64,000 bases of DNA from Oribacterium sinus (GCF_014202695.1 NZ_JACHHH010000001.1:168739-232738); one strand, 5' to 3'; positions 51,996-61,198 are shown, counted from the first letter of the stretch. Notes: generated by a model not told the origin, from the sequence alone. Made by a program: numbers and translations.

Positions 51996-53141
51996 TTATT
52001 GCTCTTCTTTTTCCGTAAGTTTTCTTCGTATGGAAATGCCGTTGCATTCCAGATTGTCGGAAATGGGAAGTAAGAGATATTCTTTTCCGTCAATGATTCT
52101 ACTTTCCAAAATTGCGGAAACCTCATTTTTAATCCTTAAATGCACATTATCCGAATCCAAACGAAGGGTGGAATCTGCCAGGTTTTCCAGAAACAGACTC
52201 TCGTTTTTCTCCCCCAGCTCCTCTTCGTACAGGGAAGAGAAGTTCAATAACTGTTCTTCTGTGGCTCCGGCTTTCTCCAAAAGAGCCTTCACCTGGTTTT
52301 TCGGAAGGCTTTGTTCCCGCTCTTCTTCATTTTCCTTATTCTGTAATTCGGCAAGCTCTTCTTGGAGTAGTCGAACATTTTCAAAGGTGCAGTCCTCCTG
52401 TAAAATTTCTTCCACCAGCTTGGAAAAACAATGCTTTTGTTGCTTTTCGCCCATGGGCAGGGGAGTGCCGAAAAGGTTTTCAGGAACTGCGTCCAGACTA
52501 TCCTCTCTTTTTTTGCAGCGATACAATAATTCATGAATATCACTGTTTCGATCATGAAAGGCAGGATAGAGGAAGGAAATCTCCGGCTTTTGGACAACGA
52601 AGTCTTCGGAACGGCTGATAAAGGAATCACTCTGCTGATCAAAGCAAAGACCTTCCTTCAGAAGACTCACCGGACAAAGAGCAAAAAGGAGGAAGGAATA
52701 AACATTTTCCGAAGCATCCTCCAGGACTAAACCGTCGGTGGTCTTTTTCGGTACGTCATAAACCCCATGGGCCAGAAGCAGCAGATGCTTTCCGGGAATA
52801 GGATAGTCCTTTCGAATCTTTTCAAAAAAAGCATCATAAAGAGCCTCCTCCTTCAGCTCGGACTGCAAAAGCTGATAGAGCTCCTGTTGCTTTCCCCCTT
52901 CCTTTTCTTCCTCGAGTGGGAAAGCCAGGGTATAGAGATTTCTTCCAAGCTTACCGGAAAGAGATTGCTTGAAAAGCTCGCAATATTTAAATAATTCCTT
53001 ATCCTCCAAAGCATAGAAGGAGTCGGAGAAACGAGAAATAACTTCTCCCTCTTCATTTACAAAGCAACTAACCATACGGTCAATACGACAATCTTCTTTT
53101 TTGAAACACTTTTTAACTTCCGCAATTCCTTTTTTATCCAT
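51996..53141 (-). CDS. DUF4317 family protein
   Basis: 381 residues. The N-terminus (MDKKGIAEVKKCFKKEDCRI, then MVSCFVNEEGEVI) matches the DUF4317 family found in Clostridia, whose function is unknown. It is soluble, acidic, without signal peptide, and helical towards the C-terminus (about 235-330, Glu/Leu/Lys-rich). ATG 53141 has AAGGAG with 6 nt spacing; the longer upstream reading lacks a site. Transcribed on its own. Confidence 0.85.
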   Translation of the reverse strand: MDKKGIAEVKKCFKKEDCRIDRMVSCFVNEEGEVISRFSDSFYALEDKELFKYCELFKQSLSGKLGRNLYTLAFPLEEEKEGGKQQELYQLLQSELKEEALYDAFFEKIRKDYPIPGKHLLLLAHGVYDVPKKTTDGLVLEDASENVYSFLLFALCPVSLLKEGLCFDQQSDSFISRSEDFVVQKPEISFLYPAFHDRNSDIHELLYRCKKREDSLDAVPENLFGTPLPMGEKQQKHCFSKLVEEILQEDCTFENVRLLQEELAELQNKENEEEREQSLPKNQVKALLEKAGATEEQLLNFSSLYEEELGEKNESLFLENLADSTLRLDSDNVHLRIKNEVSAILESRIIDGKEYLLLPISDNLECNGISIRRKLTEKEEQ

Positions 53142-53235
53142 GCTATACTCCTTTTTCTTCTCGGCTAGTATTCTAATAAAAATGCTTCGGATTAACAAGT
53201 CTTAAAAAACTCTTCCTTTTTTTTGGAAAAAACTG

Positions 53236-53244
53236 TGGTATAGT
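53236..53244 (+). promoter_or_regulatory. Extended -10 before the deacetylase gene
   Basis: TG-G-TATAGT, 39 bp before the start; the -35 region is T-rich and weak. Confidence 0.4.
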
Positions 53245-53282
53245 AAGAAGGAAATGGCAGAATTAAAAAAGAAGGGTTAATC

Positions 53283-54728
53283 ATGGCGGACAAGAGAAAT
53301 ATAGACAGCGGAGAGAGAAAATTTCGTAATCGAAGCGATAAATATAGAGCAGAACGACAGAGCAAGCTTAACAGCAGTGCAAAGAGAAGGAGCAGTACCG
53401 GAGGAAATAGAATTCCTCGAAGCTTAACGGAAGAGGAGAGACGGGAATATAGAAGAAGAAAGGCAAGAATCAAGAAGAGAAGAGAAGCGGTAAGAAATGT
53501 TCGGATACTTTTCGCTTGTGTAGCCTTGGTGTTTATGTTCTTGGTGTTTAAGGCCTTTGCCGGAATTGTACATTTTATTGAGAAGAGCAGAACGGAGCAA
53601 AAAGGAGCTATTGAGACGGTGGTGGAGAGCTCCATTTCGGAGGGGCTTTCGGAAGAAAGCGGAGAAGGGCAGGAAAGTGCTTCGGAAACCGCAGAAAGTG
53701 CCAGTGAAGATAATGGTCTTGTGCTATCCGGCGGACGATATATCGACCCCAGCAAACCCATGGTGGCTTTGACCTTTGATGACGGACCGGATGTGCAGGT
53801 GGACAGCATTTTGATGGATGAGCTGGAGAAGGTGAATGGAAGATCTACCTTCTTTGTTGTGGGACAGCGAGTGGAAAAGTTTCCGGAGGATATTAAAAAC
53901 ACTGTGGAGCGTGGCCATGAGGTGGGAAATCACTCCTATGATCATGATATTCATTTGAGTAAAAAAGGTGTGGACTATATTCGAAATGAGTTCGATAAGA
54001 CGGATCAGGCGGTTCAAAATGCTTCCGGTGTTGCTCCTGCATTGGTACGTCTTCCCGGGGGAAATTACACGGCGGATGTGAAAACAGCAGTAAGTAAACC
54101 TCTGATTTTTTGGTCTATTGATACGGAGGACTGGCGTTCTCGGGATGCGGAAAAAACCAAGCAGATTGTTTTGAGTCAGGTAAAGGATGGAGACATTGTG
54201 TTGATGCATGCTCTGTACCTTTCTACGGCAGAGGCCTGCAAGGCCATTATTCCGGAATTGACGGCCAGAGGGTATCAGTTGGTTACCGTGTCAGAGATGA
54301 TTCGCTTCCGAGGTCAGGACGTTGCCGGTGGAAACGGCATACAGTATAAGCATTTCCCTCCTGTGGCGACGGAAACACAGGCTGCAAGTACGGAAAGCAC
54401 CGTTTCCGTAGTACAAAGCTCGGCAAGTACCCAAACCATCGCTTCCGCTGCGAAGTCCGCTGAGTCAAAGGCGAAAAGTAGTACGGAGAGTACTAAGAGC
54501 AAGAAGAGTAGCAGTGAAAGCAGTTCTTCTACAAAGAAAAATAACACCAGCTCTACGAAGGAGAGCACAAAATCCACTAAGGAAAGTACGAAATCCACAA
54601 AGGAAAGTACAAGTGCTACGACCGCCCAGACAACGGCGGAAAAAAATCCCGCAACAGCAGCACCGGAAACTTCAGCCCTTGCTCCGGCGAATTTTAACGG
54701 AGCGATAGATGCGGAGGATCCCCATTAG
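53283..54728 (+). CDS. Membrane-anchored polysaccharide deacetylase (NodB domain)
   Basis: 481 residues. A very basic N-terminus of about 75 residues (many Arg/Ser) is followed by a helix (about 77-100), a Ser/Glu linker, then the NodB domain (about 155-345): VALTFDDGPDV (catalytic Asp pair), GNHSYDHDIHLS (metal His), RLPGGNY, FWSIDTEDWRSRD and IVLMHAL. It should remove N-acetyl groups from peptidoglycan or a surface polysaccharide outside the membrane. The C-terminal ~100 residues are Ser/Thr/Lys low complexity with a TKSTKES repeat. The start has a good AGGGTTAATC distance but only a weak ribosome site. Confidence 0.9.
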   Translation: MADKRNIDSGERKFRNRSDKYRAERQSKLNSSAKRRSSTGGNRIPRSLTEEERREYRRRKARIKKRREAVRNVRILFACVALVFMFLVFKAFAGIVHFIEKSRTEQKGAIETVVESSISEGLSEESGEGQESASETAESASEDNGLVLSGGRYIDPSKPMVALTFDDGPDVQVDSILMDELEKVNGRSTFFVVGQRVEKFPEDIKNTVERGHEVGNHSYDHDIHLSKKGVDYIRNEFDKTDQAVQNASGVAPALVRLPGGNYTADVKTAVSKPLIFWSIDTEDWRSRDAEKTKQIVLSQVKDGDIVLMHALYLSTAEACKAIIPELTARGYQLVTVSEMIRFRGQDVAGGNGIQYKHFPPVATETQAASTESTVSVVQSSASTQTIASAAKSAESKAKSSTESTKSKKSSSESSSSTKKNNTSSTKESTKSTKESTKSTKESTSATTAQTTAEKNPATAAPETSALAPANFNGAIDAEDPH

Positions 54729-54760
54729 GAAAGATTCAAGGCGATAATAATTATTTTAGA

Positions 54761-54790
54761 AAAACCCTCTTTTGTATAAGAGGGTTTTTT
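54761..54790 (+). terminator. Terminator after the deacetylase gene
   Basis: AAAACCCTCTT / AAGAGGGTTTT with T run. Confidence 0.85.
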
Positions 54791-54798
54791 GTTATAAT
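54772..54798 (+). promoter_or_regulatory. Promoter of the TPR-GGDEF gene overlapping the terminator
   Basis: -10 TATAAT at 54793-54798 and -35-like TTGTAT 15 bp upstream, inside the terminator stem-loop. Confidence 0.45.
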
Positions 54799-54817
54799 AG
54801 TTCGGATTATTATTCAT

Positions 54818-54853
54818 AACGAGTATCGCTCGCAAAGCGTGCGATATCTCGTT
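54818..54853. repeat. Family A 36-bp palindrome, copy A5
   Basis: AACGAGTATCGCTCGC / GCGTGCGATATCTCGTT; flanks TATTCAT and TAAA as in A3. Lies in the presumed 5' leader of the next gene. Confidence 0.9.
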
Positions 54854-54905
54854 TAAACGGTTGCTACGGTTTAAGCTGAGGCAGCTCGTTCAAAAGGAAA
54901 AATTT

Positions 54906-56558
54906 ATGGATTTTAGCGGATATGAAAAGGAAATACAAGATCTATCCCTACTAATAGAAAAACAATATACCTTATTTGATGAGGGGATTTTTCACAGCTT
55001 AGGATACCTTCTTGGAATGGCGGAAAAATTAGATGATGAATCTTTGAAGGGCTATGTGTATTATCAGTTGGCTGATGCATACTATAGCTTTCATTTTGAC
55101 GTGGATCAAATGCAGCTTTATCTTTCCAAAGCCATTAAATCCCAGCAGGAGGTACAGGATTTTTCTCTTTTGACCCGTTCTCATAATCTATTGGGTATCA
55201 CGGAGTTTTTACGAGGAAACTTCGCTCTGGCTTTAGATTATTATATGACGGCCTTAAAGTATTATGAGCAGATGGAAGAAGCGGATAACAGCCTCAGCGG
55301 TATTGTGAAATCCAATATTGCCAGACTCTATTTTAGCTTAAATGACTATGATCATGGTCGCTATTACGCCGAAGAAGCCCTCTATGACATTAGTGGAACT
55401 ACCGTAGACAGTGCGTATGTTTCCAATATGATGAGCATTTATATTTTCCTGGGAAATATCTATTTAAGCAGAAGTCGGGATGTGCAGGCGGCAAGAGCCT
55501 GTCTGGATTCCGTTCTAACCCTGGCAAAGAATTCCCCCTATACAGGAGAGCTGCTGTCCGGTATAGACATTTTAAGCTTTTCTATTCGTCTTGCTCATTA
55601 CGAGGATAAAATATCGGAGCGGGATCTTTTGATTCGACGTTTTGTGGATCGGGCGGTAATGACGGCTCTCCGGACCCATATGATTGAGGATGTGTGCGAT
55701 TTGGCGGATTTCTTTTTGGAAATTGATAAGCTTAAGGAATGTCATAAGGTTTTACATCTTCTGGAGGGAAAGCTTTTGGAAATCAATCTTCCGGAATTGC
55801 AGAAACGCTTTTTAGAATCCAAGCTACGGTACTTTGACAAGATTTCCGATGAGAAATCCAGAAATGAGTCTGCATATCACTACTATGAGATGGTGAAGCA
55901 GCAGGAGGTGGAGAAGGTCAATGCCTTTTTATTTGCCTTAAAGATTCGGAAGGATTTGGAGGATTTAAAGGAGCAGAATGCCTTTATGGAGGAGGAAAAT
56001 GTTCGCCTCACCCAGAAAGCGGATCACGATGAATTGACCGGCCTTCCCAATCGCTATCATTTAAGCACCTTTGCGGATGCAGCCTTTGAGAGAGCATATA
56101 ATTCCAGAACCCCTGTAGGCTTTGAAATGGTGGATTTGGACTATTTTAAGCAGTACAATGATCGCTACGGTCATCAGGCTGGGGATGAATGTCTTCGTTT
56201 GGTTGCCGGGGAAATCAAGAAGCTCTGTGCAAAGCATCCAGGCATCTATGCTGCCCGTTACGGCGGGGATGAATTTGTTCTGATTTATGAGAATATGCAG
56301 GATGAAGAGCTTTTAAGCTATGCCAAGGAATTGGGAGAATCGGTGAAAGCCTTGAACCTGCAGCATTCGGAAGAAGTGGGAGGGGGAGTTGTGACCATTT
56401 CCCAAGGAATTCGAAATTCCGTTCCGCTGAAGAAGAACAGGGTTTGGGACTATACCTTTGCGGCAGATACCGCCCTTTATAACGTAAAGGGAAAAGAGAG
56501 GGGAGGAATTCTGCTGATTCATAAGGCAAAGCTTTCGGATGAAGCTTTGTATGTCTAG
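54906..56558 (+). CDS. Cytoplasmic TPR-GGDEF diguanylate cyclase
   Basis: 550 residues, no membrane helix. Residues 1-370 are helical TPR-type repeats (for example YVYYQLADAYYSF, ALDYYMTALKYYEQM, GRYYAEEALYDI). A coiled coil (ALKIRKDLEDLKEQN...) links to a GGDEF domain from about 385: DHDELTGLPNRYHL, FKQYNDRYGHQAGDECL and RYGGDEFVLIYE. The active site is intact, so it can make c-di-GMP from GTP; TPRs would sense a protein partner. ATG 54906 (AAAGGA 8 nt upstream) is preferred to an upstream TTG. Confidence 0.88.
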   Translation: MDFSGYEKEIQDLSLLIEKQYTLFDEGIFHSLGYLLGMAEKLDDESLKGYVYYQLADAYYSFHFDVDQMQLYLSKAIKSQQEVQDFSLLTRSHNLLGITEFLRGNFALALDYYMTALKYYEQMEEADNSLSGIVKSNIARLYFSLNDYDHGRYYAEEALYDISGTTVDSAYVSNMMSIYIFLGNIYLSRSRDVQAARACLDSVLTLAKNSPYTGELLSGIDILSFSIRLAHYEDKISERDLLIRRFVDRAVMTALRTHMIEDVCDLADFFLEIDKLKECHKVLHLLEGKLLEINLPELQKRFLESKLRYFDKISDEKSRNESAYHYYEMVKQQEVEKVNAFLFALKIRKDLEDLKEQNAFMEEENVRLTQKADHDELTGLPNRYHLSTFADAAFERAYNSRTPVGFEMVDLDYFKQYNDRYGHQAGDECLRLVAGEIKKLCAKHPGIYAARYGGDEFVLIYENMQDEELLSYAKELGESVKALNLQHSEEVGGGVVTISQGIRNSVPLKKNRVWDYTFAADTALYNVKGKERGGILLIHKAKLSDEALYV

Positions 56559-56623
56559 CGCGATTGGAAAGCAGGGCGATTGTTCAACTCCTATGTAAAG
56601 GGAATGTAAGAAATCAAAATAAT

Positions 56624-56966
56624 AAAGGATTTTTGGTGATATAGGTCTGAATATGGGGGAGTCTGAGCCCGATACTTGCGAAATCCGACAAAGTGAAGAA
56701 CTGTAAAAAACAATAAATGAAGCGAATAATGCAGTATAGGTCTGTAAGAGGGGTAATCTGAGCCCGTCAGTACTTACTGAAAGCAAGCAAAGCGAAGCTT
56801 GAAGTTAGTACCGCTGCGCAGGCGAGGTTAGCGGGAGCGTACCCCGATTATAGACCTATACTGCGTTTGAGCGTATCTTTATAATAAATACAGTTCTTCA
56901 ATACATTGGATTAAGCTAGCGGGTGCGTGCCCCAATTCAGACCTATATTGCTTAGAAAATCTTTTT
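56624..56966 (+). repeat. Family B element B4, split by nested element B5
   Basis: Left half 56624-56694 (GATATAGGTCTGAATATGGG, GAGTCTGAGCCCG) and right half 56900-56966 (GCTAGCGGGTGCGTGCCCC, ATTCAGACCTATATTGC, AGAAAATC) match the two halves of B1 closely. The 205 bp between them form a second complete element. Confidence 0.75.
56695..56899 (+). repeat. Family B long palindromic element, copy B5
   Basis: 205 bp. Outer ends GAAGAACTGTA / TACAGTTCTTC, then GCAGTATAGGTCT / AGACCTATACTGC, GGGGTAATCTGAGCCCG, an inner GTACTTACTGAAAGC stem and GGCGAGGTTAGCGGGAGCG with CCCC. Confidence 0.85.
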
Positions 56967-56973
56967 TGATTTT

Positions 56974-58062
56974 TTACAGTTTCTTATAGCCTTCCACGAT
57001 CGTTCCGCCTCCCAGAACCAGGTCTCCGTCATAAAGCACCACGGCCTGGCCTTTGGTTACGGCTCTTTCTTTTTCCGGAAAGCGTAGGAAGACTTCGCCG
57101 TTTTCCCGGACAGAGACGATTGCGGGAACAGCCTTTCCGTTATAGCGGGTTTTGGCTTCTACGGTCCTTTCTTCCGTTGGGGGAAGGCTGATCCAGTTAA
57201 AATCATTGGCCAATAGGCCTTCAAAGTAAATCCCTTCTTTGTCAGAGAGAATCACTTGATTTTTTTCGATGTTTTTTCCGGAAACATACATGGGCTTTTT
57301 CAAGGAAAGCCCCAGACCTTTTCTTTGTCCTATGGTGTAACGGACGGTCCCTCTGTGTTCTCCTAATTTTATTCCTTTTTCATCCACAAAATCTCCGCTT
57401 GGGTAAGGCTTTCCTCGAAACTTTTCCAAAAAGTCTCCATAATCCCCGTTGGTTACAAAGCAGATATCCTGAGAATCCGGTTTATCGGAATTGATAAAGC
57501 CGTATTTGTCCGCAATTTCCCGGACTTCTTCTTTAGAGGAGTATTCTCCCAAGGGGAAGAGGGTATGGGCCAGCTGTTCCTGACTTAAGAAATAGAGTAC
57601 ATAGCTTTGATCCTTTTTCTCGTCTTTTGCCTTCTTCAGAAGATAACGTCCGCTGCTTTCATCCTTTTCGATTCTGGCATAGTGACCGGTAACAATATAA
57701 GAGCAGGAGAGTTCCTCCGCCCTTTGGTAAAGCTTATCGTGCTTCATAAAACGATTGCATCGAATACAGGGGTTGGGGGTTCCGCCATTTTCATAGGTCT
57801 CCACAAAGGGAAGAATGACTTTCTTTTGAAAATCGTCCTTGAAATTCAAAACATAAAAGGGCATGGAAAGGGTTGAGGCCACCTGTCTTGCGTCCTCCAC
57901 GTCTTCTAAGGTACAACAGGTTCTGCTGCGGCAGGCCTGTCCGGTTTCACTATCGTATAATTTCATGGTGATGCCGATACAATCATATCCTCTTTCCTGC
58001 ATAAGCGCTGCGGCAACAGAGCTGTCCACACCGCCACTCATGGCGATTAAAGCTTTTTCCAT
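56974..58062 (-). CDS. mnmA: tRNA-specific 2-thiouridylase MnmA
   Basis: 362 residues. Thiolates U34 of Lys, Glu and Gln tRNAs. The PP-loop AMSGGVDSSVAAALM lies at the N-terminus; the catalytic Cys motifs are NPCIRCNRFMKHD (about 100) and DSQDICFV (about 198). TIGQRKGLGL and the C-terminal beta-barrel are present. ATG 58062 has AAGGAG upstream; the longer ORF start is not needed. The extra Cys cluster CRSRTCCTLEDVEDAR is normal for this clade. Confidence 0.95.
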   Translation of the reverse strand: MEKALIAMSGGVDSSVAAALMQERGYDCIGITMKLYDSETGQACRSRTCCTLEDVEDARQVASTLSMPFYVLNFKDDFQKKVILPFVETYENGGTPNPCIRCNRFMKHDKLYQRAEELSCSYIVTGHYARIEKDESSGRYLLKKAKDEKKDQSYVLYFLSQEQLAHTLFPLGEYSSKEEVREIADKYGFINSDKPDSQDICFVTNGDYGDFLEKFRGKPYPSGDFVDEKGIKLGEHRGTVRYTIGQRKGLGLSLKKPMYVSGKNIEKNQVILSDKEGIYFEGLLANDFNWISLPPTEERTVEAKTRYNGKAVPAIVSVRENGEVFLRFPEKERAVTKGQAVVLYDGDLVLGGGTIVEGYKKL

Positions 58063-58271
58063 GCTAAACTCCTTTTGCAAAGTATTATGTTTTATTAGTG
58101 TAACATAGGAGAAAATGCCTTGCAAAGCCAGGGAAAAGAGTTTATGAAAAAATAAGAGGTAGAGATAGGTATTAAGAGAATTTTTGAAAAACAGTCCATG
58201 ATGGATACAGGCTTATAAAAATTCTTAAAAAAACTCCTATAAAAATTAAGCTAATTTAACGGAAAAAGCCT

Positions 58272-58300
58272 TTGTATATCTGCTTTGCCTATGCTAAAAT
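58272..58300 (+). promoter_or_regulatory. Promoter of the rfb genes
   Basis: -35 TTGTAT, 17-bp spacer, extended -10 TG-C-TAAAAT (58295-58300), 40 bp before rfbA. Confidence 0.65.
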
Positions 58301-58339
58301 TTACAGCAGTATGCATTATTTTAAGAGGGGAGAAAAACC

Positions 58340-59224
58340 ATGAAAGGTATTATTCTTGCAGGAGGTTCCGGCACCAGATTATATCCGCTGACAAGGGTGA
58401 CTTCTAAGCAATTGCTTCCGATATATGACAAGCCGATGATTTACTATCCTTTGTCCGTTTTGATGGATGCGGGGATTCGGGATATTTTGATTATTTCCAC
58501 ACCTACAGACACGCCAAGATTTCAGGAGCTTTTAGGCAATGGAGAGGCTTTCGGTTTAAACTTACAGTATGCGGTACAGCCCTCTCCGGACGGATTGGCG
58601 CAAGCCTTTTTAATCGGGGAAGAGTTTATCGGAGGAGAGCCGGTAGCCATGATTTTGGGAGATAACATTTTCTCCGGAAGAGGCTTTAGAGAAATCTTAA
58701 AGAAGGCTGTGGCAAAGGAGCATGGTGCCACCGTATTCGGCTACTATGTGGATGATCCGGAGCGTTTCGGTATTGTGGAGTTTGACGGGGCCGGAAAGGC
58801 AATTTCTATTGAGGAAAAGCCGGAGAAGCCCAAGTCCAACTACTGTGTAACCGGTTTATATTTCTACGACAATAAGGTTGTGGACTATGCGAAAAGCTTA
58901 AAACCTTCCAAGAGAGGGGAGCTGGAAATTACCGACCTGAACCGTATCTATCTGGAAAAGGGAGAGCTGGATGTGGCGCTTTTGGGACAGGGCTTTACCT
59001 GGCTGGATACCGGAACCCATGAGTCCTTAGTGGATGCTACCAATTTCGTTTGTACCATTGAGACCCATGAGCACAGAAAGATTGCCTGTCTTGAAGAAAT
59101 TGCCTATCGTAATGGCTGGATTAGCAAGGAAAAGGTTTTAGAAGCCTATGAGCTTTTAAAGAAAAACGAATATGGCAAGTACTTAAAGGATGTTTTAGAC
59201 GGAAAATATATCGAGGAGCAGTAG
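58340..59224 (+). CDS. rfbA: Glucose-1-phosphate thymidylyltransferase
   Basis: 294 residues. First step to dTDP-rhamnose: dTTP plus glucose-1-phosphate to dTDP-glucose. Nucleotidyl-transferase motif [20 protein letters not shown] at the N-terminus, then [21 protein letters not shown] and [12 protein letters not shown]. Homotetramer class I RmlA length. GGGGAG before the ATG. Starts a tight three-gene set with rfbB and rfbD. Confidence 0.96.
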   Translation: MKGIILAGGSGTRLYPLTRVTSKQLLPIYDKPMIYYPLSVLMDAGIRDILIISTPTDTPRFQELLGNGEAFGLNLQYAVQPSPDGLAQAFLIGEEFIGGEPVAMILGDNIFSGRGFREILKKAVAKEHGATVFGYYVDDPERFGIVEFDGAGKAISIEEKPEKPKSNYCVTGLYFYDNKVVDYAKSLKPSKRGELEITDLNRIYLEKGELDVALLGQGFTWLDTGTHESLVDATNFVCTIETHEHRKIACLEEIAYRNGWISKEKVLEAYELLKKNEYGKYLKDVLDGKYIEEQ

Positions 59225-59233
59225 GAGGAGAAG

Positions 59234-60250
59234 ATGAAAACAATCGTAACCGGAGGCGCAGGCTTTATTGGAGGAAACTTCATGCATTTTGTGGTAAATG
59301 CCTATCCCGAGGAGGAGTGGATTTGCCTGGACAGCCTGACCTATGCAGGAAATTTGGAAACCTTGGCTCCCTTAGAGGGAAAGAAAAATTATCGTTTTAT
59401 CAAGGGAGATATTACAGACAGAGCTTTTATCTTTGATTTATTTGCAAAGGAAAAGCCGGATGTGGTGATTAACTTTGCGGCAGAGTCCCATGTGGATCGC
59501 TCTTTAAAGGATCCGGAAATCTTTTTAAAGACCAATGTTTTGGGCACGGTTTGCCTGATGGATGCCTGCAGAGAGTACGGTATAAAGCGTTATCATCAGG
59601 TATCCACCGATGAGGTATACGGAGACCTTCCTTTAGAAAGAACAGACCTTTTCTTTACAGAGGATACTCCTATTAAGACCTCTTCTCCCTATTCATCCTC
59701 CAAGGGAAGTGCGGATCTTTTTGTCCTGGCATATCACAGAACCTTCGGTCTCCCGGTGACCATTTCCCGTTGTTCCAACAACTACGGTCCCTATCATTTT
59801 CCGGAGAAGTTGATTCCGCTGGTAATTTCCAGAGCCTTAAATAACGAAAGCATTCCTGTTTACGGTAAGGGGGAGAATGTTCGTGACTGGCTCTATGTAA
59901 CCGACCATTGCAAGGCTATTGACCTCATTGTCCGTAAAGGAAGAGTGGGAGAGGTCTACAATGTTGGCGGACACAATGAAAGAACCAATCTTGAGGTTGT
60001 AAAGACGATTTTAAGGGCTTTAGACAAGCCGGAATCCCTGATTCATTATGTGACAGACCGTCCAGGACACGATATGCGTTATGCCATCGACCCCACGAAG
60101 CTGGAGACTGAGCTTGGCTGGAAGCCGGAATATACCTTTGATACCGGTATTCCCGTAACTATTCAGTGGTATCTGGATCACAAGGATTGGTGGGAGCACA
60201 TCATTTCCGGAGAGTATCAGGATTATTATAAGAAGCAGTATGGAGAATAA
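59234..60250 (+). CDS. rfbB: dTDP-glucose 4,6-dehydratase
   Basis: 338 residues, extended SDR. NAD motif GGAGFIGGNF, DSLTYAGNLETL, FAAESHVDRSL, catalytic STDEVYGDL (Thr-Asp-Glu) and YSSSKGSADL (YxxxK). Converts dTDP-glucose to dTDP-4-keto-6-deoxyglucose. AGGAGGAGAAG lies 9 nt after rfbA. The epimerase gene rfbC does not follow; rfbD does. Confidence 0.96.
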   Translation: MKTIVTGGAGFIGGNFMHFVVNAYPEEEWICLDSLTYAGNLETLAPLEGKKNYRFIKGDITDRAFIFDLFAKEKPDVVINFAAESHVDRSLKDPEIFLKTNVLGTVCLMDACREYGIKRYHQVSTDEVYGDLPLERTDLFFTEDTPIKTSSPYSSSKGSADLFVLAYHRTFGLPVTISRCSNNYGPYHFPEKLIPLVISRALNNESIPVYGKGENVRDWLYVTDHCKAIDLIVRKGRVGEVYNVGGHNERTNLEVVKTILRALDKPESLIHYVTDRPGHDMRYAIDPTKLETELGWKPEYTFDTGIPVTIQWYLDHKDWWEHIISGEYQDYYKKQYGE

Positions 60251-60252
60251 GC

Positions 60253-61170
60253 ATGAGAGTTTTCGTTACCGGCGTTAATGGGCAGTTAGGTCATGATGTG
60301 ATGAATGAGCTGGCTCGAAGAGGCATAGAGGCGGTAGGCTCCGGGATTGAGCCGGAGTATGTGGGTATTATGGACGGAAGTCCGGTTTGCTCGATGCCCT
60401 ATGTGGGACTGGATCTGACCAATGAAGAGGAAGCCAGAAGAATTCTTACCGAAGAGAAGATTGACTGTCTGATTCACTGTGCCGCATGGACTGCGGTGGA
60501 TGATGCGGAGGATCCGGAGAAAAGAAATTTTGTTTTTCGTATTAACGGAGAGGTTCCCGGAAGTCTTGCAAAAGTCATGAAGGATTTAAAGGGGAAAATG
60601 CTCTATCTTTCCACAGACTATGTTTTCTCCGGCGAGGGAACAAAGCCCTGGGAAGAGGAGGAAAGAGATTTCCATCCCATCAATGTGTATGGAGCTTCCA
60701 AGCTTGCGGGAGAAGAGGCGATTCGAAAGGTTTTACCGGAGCATTTTATTGTTCGTATTGCCTGGGTTTTCGGCTTAAACGGAAAGAACTTTATTAAGAC
60801 CATGTTACAGGTGGGTAAGAAGCATCCCAGTGTGCGAGTGGTTTCCGACCAGGTGGGAAGTCCCACCTATACCTTGGATTTGGCAAGGCTTTTGGTGGAT
60901 ATGGTGGAGACGGAAAAGTACGGTACTTATCATGCCACCAATGAAGGAGAGTACATTTCCTGGTATGACTTTACCAAGGCCATTTACGAAGAGGCGGGAC
61001 TTTCCACGGAGGTGATTCCCGTTACTACGGAGGAGTACGGTTTAAGTAGAGCAAGACGTCCCTTTAACTCAAGACTGAGTAAAGAAAAGCTTAAGAGAGA
61101 GGGATTTCAGGGCCTTCCTCATTGGAAGGATGCTTTAAAGCGTTATTTACAAGCGTTAGAAGCGGAATAA
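60253..61170 (+). CDS. rfbD: dTDP-4-dehydrorhamnose reductase
   Basis: 305 residues, extended SDR. Cofactor motif GVNGQLGHDV, HCAAWTAVDDAEDP, STDYVFSG, catalytic YGASKLAGEE and RIAWVFG. It makes dTDP-L-rhamnose with NADPH. Two nt after rfbB, so coupled. A short insertion (EPEYVGIMDGSPVCSMPY, about 36-53) extends the N-terminal half. Confidence 0.95.
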   Translation: MRVFVTGVNGQLGHDVMNELARRGIEAVGSGIEPEYVGIMDGSPVCSMPYVGLDLTNEEEARRILTEEKIDCLIHCAAWTAVDDAEDPEKRNFVFRINGEVPGSLAKVMKDLKGKMLYLSTDYVFSGEGTKPWEEEERDFHPINVYGASKLAGEEAIRKVLPEHFIVRIAWVFGLNGKNFIKTMLQVGKKHPSVRVVSDQVGSPTYTLDLARLLVDMVETEKYGTYHATNEGEYISWYDFTKAIYEEAGLSTEVIPVTTEEYGLSRARRPFNSRLSKEKLKREGFQGLPHWKDALKRYLQALEAE

Positions 61171-61198
61171 AGAAGCTTTCTTTTATAGAAAGGAGAGA

